A stretch of 40,600 bases of DNA from a virus, in IMG/VR virus record IMGVR_UViG_3300037071_001883, positions 1 to 40,600 of that record; one strand, given 5' to 3'. Below, one piece after another: positions 14,294 through 21,185 of this stretch; the stretch's first letter is position 1, and each line of letters starts with the position of its first letter. The notes beneath the pieces are model-generated. The model saw nothing but the letters and a program-made list of their open reading frames with translations. It had not been told where the DNA came from and made no database searches. Position numbers and translations under genes: made by a program.

Positions 14294-15339
14294 GCGGGGG
14301 GATACTCATGCTTCAGGTAGACCACCCCGTTCTTACTCTCCTCCGAGACCCAGCCCATTTCCCTATGGATGTGCAGGCTCGCCGAGTTCGTCTCTAGGAC
14401 CTCGGCATACGCATCCTGCTGGCACCCATCCAGAGCGAACTGGAATATCTGCTTAGCGAGGCCCCTCCCTCGGAAGGACTCGCCCAGCCCGTAGGAGACC
14501 AGCATTTTCTCCCCCTCCCGCCGAAGAAGCATCCAGCCACAGTAGGCGAAGGGGATTTCCTCGCGGATGGAGAAGAGGAAAGGCCAGTAGCTCTCACTCC
14601 CCGCTACCATCTTGGCGAAGCCTTCCTGCTGGGCTGGAGTGATCTCGTCCCTGTTCCGGGTCATGGTCTCGCGGCACTCGTTCCGCAGGACTCGCAGGGC
14701 CTCGAACTGCTCAGGCGAGCGAACCGACCACCAAGCGAGCTCGCGCTCGGGGCGCTGTCTCGTCAGGATCTCCGGCCGCCACTTCCACTCGCGCTTAGGA
14801 TAGGAGTCGAGAACGGACTTGGCCCAGTCATAGTCCCCGCGGTATCGGGATGTCCAGTCTCCCACTCCCATGTATCCAACCTGTCTCGGCGTCACGATGT
14901 TATGCCCGCCGATCAGGGTCTCGGTCACGTTCCCGCCATCGCCCTTACGCCAGACGAGATACTTGTCGTTGGTGTAGAAGCGGAACAGATGCGGCGCGAG
15001 GCTGCCCTTCCCTAGTTCTGCTCGCACCACCTCGAACGCCCGCGGGAGGAAGCCGTCGTCGTCATCCGTATACATGACCCAATCGCCCTTGGCGAGTTGG
15101 AGCCCCTGGTTGATCTGGCTATGGCCCCAGTCGTTTGTATGCTCGCCTTCGATATACCGGAATGGCTCGCCCAGCGCCTCGACCTGCATCTCGACTTCCT
15201 TCTGGGCTCCATCCCCGACGACGAGGATTTCGTCGCCTGGGGTGAGGGCTTGCTGGGAAATTGTCTGGAGGCAGTAGGGGAGCGTGTCCCTACCTTGCGT
15301 CGGAATAATGCAGGTAATCGAAGGCGTCTTCAATTCCAC
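14290..15339 (-). CDS. GT2 glycosyltransferase - GNAT acetyltransferase fusion
   Basis: A 349-residue two-domain protein. The start is GTG 15339, just before the glycosyltransferase core; the frame is open further upstream but that part overlaps a different small gene. The N-terminal ~200 residues are a GT-A fold: SITCIIPTQGR, EILVVGDG and a VMYTDDDDGF donor-binding Asp cluster. The C-terminal ~100 residues are a GNAT domain with the acetyl-CoA motif ESFRGRGLAKQIF and the family ending NSASLHIHREMGW. The fusion, next to an aminotransferase, suggests that an amino sugar is transferred and N-acetylated by one polypeptide. Confidence 0.87.
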   Translation of the reverse strand: MELKTPSITCIIPTQGRDTLPYCLQTISQQALTPGDEILVVGDGAQKEVEMQVEALGEPFRYIEGEHTNDWGHSQINQGLQLAKGDWVMYTDDDDGFLPRAFEVVRAELGKGSLAPHLFRFYTNDKYLVWRKGDGGNVTETLIGGHNIVTPRQVGYMGVGDWTSRYRGDYDWAKSVLDSYPKREWKWRPEILTRQRPERELAWWSVRSPEQFEALRVLRNECRETMTRNRDEITPAQQEGFAKMVAGSESYWPFLFSIREEIPFAYCGWMLLRREGEKMLVSYGLGESFRGRGLAKQIFQFALDGCQQDAYAEVLETNSASLHIHREMGWVSEESKNGVVYLKHEYPPA

Positions 15340-15506
15340 CCCCCGCCTCGCTTGGTGGTCCGAATCCCCGTCTTCTCCTTGCGGTCTTTCTCGGCGTCTT
15401 CCTTCGACATGAACGTCCGGCGCTTCTTCCCGACTTTGGATTTCTTCTTCCCGCCTACCCTTGCCGTGCGGCCCGAGTCGGAGATTTCCTTGTAATGCTT
15501 CTTCAT
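15330..15506 (-). CDS. Small very basic protein
   Basis: A 58-residue ORF from ATG 15506, coupled by ATGA to the MazG-like gene, ending at TGA 15332-15330 just inside the GT2 start. It is dominated by Lys and Arg (GKKKSKVGKKRRTF, then KEDAEKDRKEKTG) and ends GGGWN. The tight overlaps on both sides favour a real gene. It may bind nucleic acid; the function is unknown. Confidence 0.65.
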   Translation of the reverse strand: MKKHYKEISDSGRTARVGGKKKSKVGKKRRTFMSKEDAEKDRKEKTGIRTTKRGGGWN

Positions 15507-15688
15507 TTCCCATCCCTTTCGTAGAGAGCCTTCCGAACATACTGCACGGCGTCGAGGAGTTCTTCGTATAGGTCCGTCAGGGAGTCTCGTCCATCATGGG
15601 ATTCAAAGGCTCGGCCGTACTTGGCGAGTCCCTTCCGGGTTCGCTCCTCTAGGTCCGCATGAACTAGGGCTGTGATGGGCTCACCCAT
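15503..15688 (-). CDS. MazG-like nucleotide pyrophosphohydrolase fragment-size protein
   Basis: A 61-residue protein. RKGLAKYGRAFESHDGRD followed by YEELLDAVQYVRKAL resembles the helical core of phage MazG/dATP-pyrophosphohydrolase-like proteins, in which an EExxD-type Glu/Asp set binds metal. It is shorter than full MazG domains and may act as an oligomer. It would adjust nucleotide pools or stress alarmone levels. It overlaps its neighbours at both ends. Confidence 0.6.
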   Translation of the reverse strand: MGEPITALVHADLEERTRKGLAKYGRAFESHDGRDSLTDLYEELLDAVQYVRKALYERDGK

Positions 15689-16569
15689 TATTCAGCCTCA
15701 ACAACTTCCGTGTCGTAGCGCGACTCCGATGCCATAAAGAGTCTCTCGTCTGAAATAGACGCATGACCACGCTTGACCTCGAAGTACGGAGAAAGTCGAT
15801 TGCCAAAGCGTCCCTTGTCTGTATCTCGGTTTTGAATCGCATCTCGTCGGCCCTCAATGATGGCCACCATATCGTCGGCCACCCTAATGATGTCTTCAAC
15901 GGCAAGGGCCACTTGATGCTTGTCGATCGGAATGAACTCTTGGACGTAGGCTGCATCGGGGTCTTCTGCGAGTTTCTTCTTGCTGACTTTCCTGACGATA
16001 TTCATCAGAGTCCCGCCGTACTGGTCCGCGTGGATTTGGAAATGCCGCTGGATCAGATACGCATACGCGAGCTCATGGAGGTCTCGCTCGGCAGCCGCAA
16101 GGTAAACCGGCATGACGGTCCGATCAGAAAGAGTGCGATTTTGGACATGCCATAGCTTGCCCTGATAGCGCACAACCCGGTCTGGGCGTCCTACCAACAC
16201 ATGCGGTCCGCCGAGCAACTGAACTTCGAGGGGTGCTTCGATGAGGAGGGTTTCGTCGAACTCATGGCGTTCCTTGTAGCCATCGAACAGGTCGAGGAGA
16301 TGTTCAACCGATTTCTCGTAGTCCGAGACGAATTCTGGAGTCATATACTCGTTCGGCTCGCCCAGAAATGTCTCGACCGCTTTCCTTGCTTTCTCCTCCG
16401 CCACCTCCCGCGAGCCGGTCTTGACGAGTTCCTCTAGGAGGAGATGCCAGAGGGATCCTAGCTGAAGCGCCATCTCGGGCCGCCGCGGGACTCGCTTGAG
16501 GATATACGCGAACCACCAATCCTGCTGATCGTAGAGGAAGGTCTTGACTGCGGAGACGTTAACCTTCAT
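15688..16569 (-). CDS. Cas4/RecB-like PD-(D/E)XK nuclease with altered catalytic residues
   Basis: A 293-residue protein with the family layout: LQLGSLWHLLLE near residue 40, GRPDRV with the motif II Asp130, and the next strand LWHVQNRT. At the ExK position active enzymes have D/E-x-K (as in VDYKT); here residues 143-145 are Gln-Asn-Arg. A helical part follows with ERDLHELAYAYL. Phage relatives process DNA ends in replication or recombination. The changed residues suggest lost or altered cleavage. There is no C-terminal Cys cluster for an iron-sulphur site. Confidence 0.72.
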   Translation of the reverse strand: MKVNVSAVKTFLYDQQDWWFAYILKRVPRRPEMALQLGSLWHLLLEELVKTGSREVAEEKARKAVETFLGEPNEYMTPEFVSDYEKSVEHLLDLFDGYKERHEFDETLLIEAPLEVQLLGGPHVLVGRPDRVVRYQGKLWHVQNRTLSDRTVMPVYLAAAERDLHELAYAYLIQRHFQIHADQYGGTLMNIVRKVSKKKLAEDPDAAYVQEFIPIDKHQVALAVEDIIRVADDMVAIIEGRRDAIQNRDTDKGRFGNRLSPYFEVKRGHASISDERLFMASESRYDTEVVEAE

Positions 16570-16840
16570 TAGTCACCACTTTCGTTACAATGCTACGAAG
16601 TATAGATGCCTCGCGGAAATTACGTTTGTTCCGCGCCACAAGGTTGTTGAGGAATCTACTGCCAATCCTTCCATGTTCTCTCAACACTGTTTTATGAATT
16701 CTGCACCACAAGCAGGCGTCCTTTCCTTGCTGATGATCGTGGGGCCACGTCTTTACTTCGTATCCTGTTACTACTCGAATTTTCTTTAGGGGCGTGCCTG
16801 TCTTCTTGGAGACGTGGGCTGCTGAGAGCTTAGTCTTCAT
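16559..16840 (-). CDS. Small hypothetical protein with CxxC
   Basis: A 93-residue protein. ATG 16840 is used because it lies at the upstream gene's end; the longer frame would run through that gene. It is basic, with CLWC at about residue 44 and many Lys/Arg residues (RNKRNFREASILRSIVTK). It overlaps the nuclease gene by 11 nt. It may bind zinc or DNA; no family is recognised. Confidence 0.6.
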   Translation of the reverse strand: MKTKLSAAHVSKKTGTPLKKIRVVTGYEVKTWPHDHQQGKDACLWCRIHKTVLREHGRIGSRFLNNLVARNKRNFREASILRSIVTKVVTNEG

Positions 16841-17150
16841 CGACAAGCTCCACCGCCACACGAAAGCCGAGAATCGAGGCGACCCGGGCGAGTCCACGAA
16901 ACCCACCCTTGCGGATGGCGTACTCAGCTTGCTGCCTGCATGGATTGGACGGCCGCAACTGGCGCGAGATGTCGATGAACCTCACGCCGAGGGCTTCTTT
17001 CCTAGCCAGGATCTTAGCGCGAAGATCATCTAATGCCAGGTCAGCTGGGGGATTTTTGAACTTGTAACTTGCGCGTTTCGGGAACCCATTCGTGGGCACA
17101 CTCCTCAACGGGACAGCGGTAGCCAAGGACCCTCTCTCCTTCCTGATCAT
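16830..17150 (-). CDS. Small HTH-like regulator candidate
   Basis: A 106-codon frame. Residues ~40-100 (LRAKILARKEALGVRFIDIS...GLARVASILGFRV) have the length and hydrophobic spacing of an XRE/Cro-type helix-turn-helix. The start is uncertain: ATG 17150 overlaps the next gene by 110 nt, and TTG 17126 has AAGGAGAGAGGG upstream. No standard start lies after the zinc-ribbon gene's stop. If real it could be the operon's own regulator. The assignment is by pattern only. Confidence 0.5.
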   Translation of the reverse strand: MIRKERGSLATAVPLRSVPTNGFPKRASYKFKNPPADLALDDLRAKILARKEALGVRFIDISRQLRPSNPCRQQAEYAIRKGGFRGLARVASILGFRVAVELVDED

Positions 17151-17265
17151 AGAATACGATCACCGAGTTATAGACCGACTCGCCGCCATGTCGGGCGACT
17201 AGACTTTTCGGCACCGACCGCCAAAATGGAATGCCACAGGCTGGGCACTTGACGGGAGGTAGCAT
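17041..17265 (-). CDS. Small zinc-ribbon protein
   Basis: A 74-residue protein with CPACG near the N-terminus and YRCPVEECAHEW near residue 50, a CxxC...CxxxxC/H treble-clef-like arrangement. It is probably metal-binding and is one of several Cys-rich small proteins in this leftward operon. No further function can be read. Confidence 0.68.
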   Translation of the reverse strand: MLPPVKCPACGIPFWRSVPKSLVARHGGESVYNSVIVFYDQEGERVLGYRCPVEECAHEWVPETRKLQVQKSPS

Positions 17266-17272
17266 TGAGATG

Positions 17273-17521
17273 CTAGTGGGAGTGGATTCGTTTCAGGAAA
17301 TTTCGAGCATCAAGGACGGCTGGGTCATAGACCTCCTCGGGAGTCTCGCGGATGCGGGCTTCGTAAGTTGGGTCGTAGTCGGGGTTTGTGGCTCCGCTGG
17401 GGAGCTGGGCGAGTAGAGCCGACCAATCGGTCTGGTACTCGATCATTAGCGTCGTAACCCTTTCGAGGTGCTGGATTGCCTCGGAGAGTTGGGATGAGGC
17501 AGATGCCTTCTTGACCGCCAT
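17273..17521 (-). CDS. Small helical hypothetical protein
   Basis: An 82-residue protein from ATG 17521. The N-terminal half is helical (SEAIQHLERVTTLMIEYQTDW) and the C-terminal half is acidic and Tyr/Pro-rich (NPDYDPTYEARIRETPEEVYDP). It ends 7 nt before the zinc-ribbon gene. It shares sequence with an overlapping open frame on the same strand; this frame is preferred for its balanced composition. Confidence 0.6.
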   Translation of the reverse strand: MAVKKASASSQLSEAIQHLERVTTLMIEYQTDWSALLAQLPSGATNPDYDPTYEARIRETPEEVYDPAVLDARNFLKRIHSH

Positions 17522-17612
17522 AGTCTTCCTCGATGAGATCGACCACGGCTTCTCGTCGAATGGGTACATGATAGCGGATCCTCTTGGCGATTTCAATGGC
17601 TCGCGTCCGCAT
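17325..17612 (-). CDS. Overlapping open frame, possibly a short gene at its 5' end
   Basis: From ATG 17612 the first ~36 residues (RAIEIAKRIRYHVPIRREAVVDLIEEDYGG) look like real helical protein. After they enter the neighbouring gene the product turns into Pro/Arg-rich text typical of an off-frame read. Upstream, the same frame stays open back to the TAG that ends the 47-residue membrane protein. A frameshift into the neighbour, or a readthrough product, is possible but unsupported. Confidence 0.3.
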   Translation of the reverse strand: MRTRAIEIAKRIRYHVPIRREAVVDLIEEDYGGQEGICLIPTLRGNPAPRKGYDANDRVPDRLVGSTRPAPQRSHKPRLRPNLRSPHPRDSRGGL

Positions 17613-17666
17613 CCCGGCAGCAAGGAGTCGGGTGGACGACCGGCTCGCCGCGAGCCGTTGCCTTAG

Positions 17667-17810
17667 CTAGTCTCCGTAGTACGTCGGCCTTTCCTGGCCC
17701 GGTTGAAGCGGGCCTGGCATTGGGGTTCCGTTACGGCTGAGAAGCATGTAGGCCGCCATGCCTCCCAGAATTAATGCTGCGATGATCGAGGCCATCGCAA
17801 AACGACGCAT
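17667..17810 (-). CDS. Tiny single-span membrane protein
   Basis: A 47-residue ORF that starts at ATG 17810 after an excellent AAGGAGG. One hydrophobic helix (residues ~5-24, AMASIIAALILGGMAAYML) is followed by a short polar, Pro-rich tail ending TYYGD. The product probably sits in the inner membrane with the tail outside or in the periplasm. Function is unknown; tiny membrane proteins of this form can be superinfection, lysis-timing or host-takeover factors. Confidence 0.68.
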   Translation of the reverse strand: MRRFAMASIIAALILGGMAAYMLLSRNGTPMPGPLQPGQERPTYYGD

Positions 17811-17816
17811 TAGAGA

Positions 17817-17948
17817 TCACCTCCTTTTTCTTGTGACTTGCTTCTCCTCCTCTCGGTTGGTGCTACGGGGGCGGCAAAGTCGGATTATTATCTGCACTTC
17901 GATAACCCACGTCAGCGCGGCCTTCTGCTCCTCATGGGTCGGGGTCAT
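17817..17948 (-). CDS. Small basic ORF, 43 residues
   Basis: From ATG 17948, coupled by ATGA to the upstream gene, to TGA 17819-17817. The N-terminal half is helical (EEQKAALTWVIEVQIII) and the end is Arg/Lys/Glu-rich. Its last codons supply the AAGGAGG that serves the next gene. The overlaps at both ends favour expression. No family recognised. Confidence 0.55.
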   Translation of the reverse strand: MTPTHEEQKAALTWVIEVQIIIRLCRPRSTNREEEKQVTRKRR

Positions 17949-18184
17949 GGCTTGAAGTAGTAACACTGGCATCCCAAAACTTGGCAGATACCGTCGTGGT
18001 CATGGTCCTCTTTGGCGTGCTGGCACCACGGAGTAGTGCAAGGCGTGTGGCTGCGAGCAATCCACTTTCGTTCATAAGACTTAAATCGTCGATCCATTTC
18101 GATTGCCTCCCGCGCCAGCCAGCCAATACAGCCCCCGGTCACAAGTGCGCCAACAAAGACAGCTAGAAGTCGCCACTCGCTCAC
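17945..18184 (-). CDS. Small membrane-anchored Cys/His-rich protein
   Basis: A 79-residue protein. One N-terminal hydrophobic helix (LLAVFVGALVTGGCIGWL), possibly a lipoprotein-like segment, is followed by a basic linker and a C-terminal cluster with four Cys and several His (CTTPWCQH, DHDHDG, CQVLGCQC), likely to bind metal. Coupled by ATGA on both sides. Unknown role. Confidence 0.65.
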   Translation of the reverse strand: MSEWRLLAVFVGALVTGGCIGWLAREAIEMDRRFKSYERKWIARSHTPCTTPWCQHAKEDHDHDGICQVLGCQCYYFKP

Positions 18185-18435
18185 TCTCCCTCCCCTAGCG
18201 CAGCGCGGAGTCGGGCGGCGATTTGCGCTCGCGTATAGTTCCAGACCGTTCCAGTATCGCTCATAGTCTCATGTAGAGCATCACGAACGGCCTCGTCCCG
18301 CTTCGCAAGCTCGGCGCGGATGGCGCGGAGCTTATCCTGCTCATCCATCAGTAGGTTGTAGCTCGGGGCGTCGCAAGCCTCGCCTATCTTCTCGATTCGT
18401 TCTGCCACCGCATCCAGCCTATCGAGCAGGGTCAT
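18181..18435 (-). CDS. Small coiled-coil protein
   Basis: An 84-residue protein. ATG 18435 is chosen because it overlaps the upstream stop as ATGA; the longer frame runs through the upstream gene. It is almost entirely helical and charged (LDRLDAVAERIEKIGEA, QDKLRAIRAELAKRDEAVRD). Probably dimeric. No family recognised. Confidence 0.62.
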   Translation of the reverse strand: MTLLDRLDAVAERIEKIGEACDAPSYNLLMDEQDKLRAIRAELAKRDEAVRDALHETMSDTGTVWNYTRAQIAARLRAALGEGE

Positions 18436-18653
18436 GGTCTGTCTGCCTCCGCCTTCGCCTCTCTTGGGTCCAGTTCGTCGGCCAATTGGTTGAATTTCTC
18501 TTCCCACATGGACCAGGCCACATTGGGTACATAACAGTCTCGCCATCCGCGTAATATAACTGCCGCCTTCTTCATGGTCTTTTCCTGCCGCCCGAAGACA
18601 GAGAGCAGGGCGGCGAACTTCCGCTCCTCCGAGGCTAGGGCATCATTGGTCAT
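18432..18653 (-). CDS. Small hypothetical protein
   Basis: A 73-residue protein from ATG 18653 with charged helices and an aromatic patch (GWRDCYVPNVAWSMWEEKFN). An internal ATG (MKKAAVIL) is an alternative start. Coupled to the next gene by ATGA. No recognised family. Confidence 0.58.
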   Translation of the reverse strand: MTNDALASEERKFAALLSVFGRQEKTMKKAAVILRGWRDCYVPNVAWSMWEEKFNQLADELDPREAKAEADRP

Positions 18654-18673
18654 GGTAGTTCTACTCGCCCAAG

Positions 18674-19057
18674 TTACTTCATCACCGCTGGAGAAGGCGA
18701 TTGAATAACGGTACGGCTAGCAAGATTAGAACGGCAGCTACGATTCCCGATGTTGTCGAATAGAACCGCCCAGTAAAACGCGACGCCTTCCTGCTGCTGA
18801 ACTACCACAGAATCCGGCGAAGCCTCCTTCCCAATCGCCCCGCGGTCGAGGACGAGGGTCGAGTCGGACTGCCCGGTGGACTGTCGCCAAAGCTGGACTC
18901 GCGCCAGGTCCTTCAGCGTGTCCGGCGAGACGGCGCAGGGAGTTCCCTCGACGGCGTTGAAGCGGGGGTAGCTCCAATTCAACTGGACTGGGCTCGCCGC
19001 AGCACAACCGGCGATGAGAGGCGAGGTGAGGATTAGGGCGATTAGAGCTCGACGCAT
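18674..19057 (-). CDS. Lipoprotein with an Fn3-like domain
   Basis: A 127-residue protein. ATG 19057 follows AGGAGGT and gives a clear lipoprotein signal: basic RR, hydrophobic ALIALILTSPLIAG, then Cys in the lipobox IAGC. The mature part has an Fn3-like strand pattern (PVQLNWSYP ... DLARVQLWRQ ... GVAFYWAVLFDN). A phage-encoded envelope lipoprotein may act in superinfection exclusion, or as the outer part of a spanin pair, although its beta-rich form is unlike typical spanins. Confidence 0.72.
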   Translation of the reverse strand: MRRALIALILTSPLIAGCAAASPVQLNWSYPRFNAVEGTPCAVSPDTLKDLARVQLWRQSTGQSDSTLVLDRGAIGKEASPDSVVVQQQEGVAFYWAVLFDNIGNRSCRSNLASRTVIQSPSPAVMK

Positions 19058-19068
19058 TTTGCGACCTC

Positions 19069-20097
19069 CTAGGTCTCTACTTCTGGGTGGTAGGAATTCT
19101 CTTCTTGGGCGAACGTCCATGCGACACTCGCCCTGGCGGTGTTAAGGCTCGGCGGCGTGCGGATCCAGTAATCCTTGTGGGTCCCATCTGGTTCTGGGGT
19201 CGAGTTGACTACCTTGACCATGTGCAGGGGCTCGTCATCTGGGATTTCCTTCCGGTACAGGATCCCCCAATCGTCCTTGTGAATCTCCACCGCTCCCGAG
19301 TCGATGAGGAATCGGGACTGGCCGTATTTCTCCATCATCACTCGGCGAACCTCGACGTTCTGCTCGGACTCGATCTCCTTGACGGTTATCTTGGCGGGTT
19401 CGAGGACGACATGCTCTGGTACTTCCACGCCGTGCACGAGGCAATATCCAAACCCGTCGGGGTAGAGAATAGCCCAGTCCGAGTCCGCATGGAGCCGACC
19501 CCTATCATCCAGCGAAAGCCTCTGTGGGCGTTCCGTAAGTATTGCCACAGAGTCATAAGCCCACCACCATCCGCAGGATTGTGCCACAAGGTTGAGCCCT
19601 TCAAGTTTCCGACACTCCTCAACGCCGCAGACTTGGGCGAAGAAATCGTAGAAGCACAAGATCGAGGCATCATGCTGCCCATAGGCCGCGTTATGCAGCT
19701 GGAGATCGGAGAGACAGGATATGACGAATTCACGGGTGATTCTCCTCTTCTTCAGGTCCGCCACGTTCGCGTTGAAGATTTCGATGAGGGGCATGCAAGA
19801 GTCAACCACGTCTAGGATCCGCTTGGGGTAGGTCGTTTTGGTGGTTCTACTCGCCCGAGGAGGACTAGCCCCTGCGGCTTCGGTGACTTTGGATATCACG
19901 GTATCTACGATGGCTCCCGCGAGCGGCGATCCCAGCCAGAAGATATGCTCGGGCGGGGCTAGTCCCGCGGCTTGGTAGGCTAGGGCGATGCCTTTCTCGG
20001 CGGTGGTTCGGTCCGCGGCCTGGGTCGCCAAGCCTATCTTCATCCATCGGTCGAGGAACTGGGGGAATTGGTCCTTCTGTGCTTGGGTTAGTTCCAA
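19069..20097 (-). CDS. DUF6745-like protein
   Basis: A 342-residue protein. The C-terminal half carries the marks of a family known from phages and actinobacterial or other genomes: WAILYPDGFGYCLVHGVEVPE, then VEVRRVMMEKYG, and a closing NSTPEPDGTHKDYWIR followed by a TARASVAWTF segment. I recall this as DUF6745. No biochemical role is established. The N-terminal half is helical and less conserved. It is one of the larger genes of the accessory stretch. Confidence 0.75.
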   Translation of the reverse strand: MELTQAQKDQFPQFLDRWMKIGLATQAADRTTAEKGIALAYQAAGLAPPEHIFWLGSPLAGAIVDTVISKVTEAAGASPPRASRTTKTTYPKRILDVVDSCMPLIEIFNANVADLKKRRITREFVISCLSDLQLHNAAYGQHDASILCFYDFFAQVCGVEECRKLEGLNLVAQSCGWWWAYDSVAILTERPQRLSLDDRGRLHADSDWAILYPDGFGYCLVHGVEVPEHVVLEPAKITVKEIESEQNVEVRRVMMEKYGQSRFLIDSGAVEIHKDDWGILYRKEIPDDEPLHMVKVVNSTPEPDGTHKDYWIRTPPSLNTARASVAWTFAQEENSYHPEVET

Positions 20098-20098
20098 T

Positions 20099-20299
20099 CT
20101 AGTCTCCGATCCATTGAGACAGCAGGCGAATGCGGTCCTTTATCCGCTTAGTAATTCCGGCCTCCCGTTCCTCGGTTAGATTTGATTCGGCGCGAAGGGT
20201 GGTCAACAAATCGGCAAGTGAGTGGGCGGCATTCTCGGCCGCCGCATGAAGCTTTGTCGGAATGACCATGCCGTTTGTTCGCTGCACTAGGTTGGACAT
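20099..20299 (-). CDS. Small helical protein
   Basis: A 66-residue protein from ATG 20299, which has AGGAGAACC just upstream; the extra upstream codons of the longer frame are not needed. Mostly helical (LHAAAENAAHSLADLLTTLR, then ITKRIKDRIRLLSQWI). It ends one base before the DUF6745-like gene. No family recognised. About 90 bp between it and the HNH gene upstream hold no clear gene. Confidence 0.62.
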   Translation of the reverse strand: MSNLVQRTNGMVIPTKLHAAAENAAHSLADLLTTLRAESNLTEEREAGITKRIKDRIRLLSQWIGD

Positions 20300-20389
20300 G
20301 GGTTCTCCTGGGATTTCCCCTCGCCAGGCCGCCGTCAATATCCGCCATCCCCTGCGGAGGTCACGGGCGGCCCAGCTTGAGAGATTGGA

Positions 20390-20845
20390 TTAGCGGCTAA
20401 TCAGAAATTTATCTTTCTGTGCTTTCCGACACGTACGACATTCTCGGCTTCCTCTTGGTCGGAAATAGGTGTTTTCTTCGTTGAATGGGTGCCCCCGTTT
20501 ACAGCGTGTTTTAAGGCTATTTATTTTTGATATTCCTTCTCCACGCATGATGTTTTCTCGGCGCGTAACTGGTTCGAGATGGGTGGGATTCACACAGGCA
20601 CGATTCCGACAGAGATGGTCGATTTCTTTTCCTGCCGGAATCGGCCCGATGAATTGTTCGTAAGAAACTCGATGGGCACAAGTTACATATTTCTTCCCAG
20701 CAAGCCTCTTTGAAATTCCGAAAGCCCCATAACCGCCTATCAATTTTGCGCCGAGCCAAACCCAACAACTTGTTTTCGGATCAATTTTAATCCGATTTAG
20801 GATTCGGTCTTTCACCGGCACTAATTGGTGGTGGTTAGTTCCCAA
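20390..20845 (-). CDS. HNH homing endonuclease, free-standing
   Basis: A 151-residue nuclease of the HNH_3 type: CWVWLGAK, a GYGAFG turn, AHRVSYEQFIGPIP, then the catalytic EIDHLCRNRACVNPTHLEPV and NIMRG. A C-terminal CKRGH ... CRTCRK pair adds a zinc knuckle. It is noticeably more AT-rich than its neighbours, which suggests recent acquisition. Free-standing HNH genes in phages spread between genomes by cutting and repair. It lies in an intergenic spot and breaks no visible gene. Confidence 0.9.
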   Translation of the reverse strand: MGTNHHQLVPVKDRILNRIKIDPKTSCWVWLGAKLIGGYGAFGISKRLAGKKYVTCAHRVSYEQFIGPIPAGKEIDHLCRNRACVNPTHLEPVTRRENIMRGEGISKINSLKTRCKRGHPFNEENTYFRPRGSRECRTCRKAQKDKFLISR

Positions 20846-20846
20846 T

Positions 20847-21185
20847 TTAGTCCATTACCTGCCGAGGAGCTTCGGGTGTGTACTCCACCTGTTTGCGAAC
20901 GCGGTACGTCCCTCTCTCAATCGTGATCGTTCCATGCTCTTGGTGAGTAAGAGGAAGTGGCTCAGCCACTCGCAAGAACATGGTTCCATCCTTTTCCGCG
21001 ATCTCAAGCGGGAAGGCAGTTCCATCCGTCTTTCCACCGAGAGACTGAGCACAACTTAAGACATGTGCGTGTCCAGTTACCTCTCCTTCAGCCAGTACGA
21101 TGTTCTTAACTGGCTTCCATTCAAGCCCTTCCGGCAGATCGGCACAGACCTCAACGCCTACATCACCTTGGCGGTACTTCAGCAT
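20847..21185 (-). CDS. Conserved phage protein of unknown function (GEVTGHAH family)
   Basis: A 112-residue beta-rich protein. RQGDVGVEV near the start, LAEGEVTGHAHVL in the middle, and a C-terminal THQEHGTITI and GTYRVRKQVEYTPEAPR match a small family often met in phage and actinobacterial genomes. The His residues in GHAH and HQEH could bind metal. No activity is known to me. Its end lies one base from the HNH gene, and its start overlaps the small ORF upstream. Confidence 0.75.
   Translation of the reverse strand: MLKYRQGDVGVEVCADLPEGLEWKPVKNIVLAEGEVTGHAHVLSCAQSLGGKTDGTAFPLEIAEKDGTMFLRVAEPLPLTHQEHGTITIERGTYRVRKQVEYTPEAPRQVMD

Noticed and set aside
17758-17955. Plus-strand frame of 65 codons
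   Set aside because: It is antisense to two small genes, one of which has an excellent Shine-Dalgarno.
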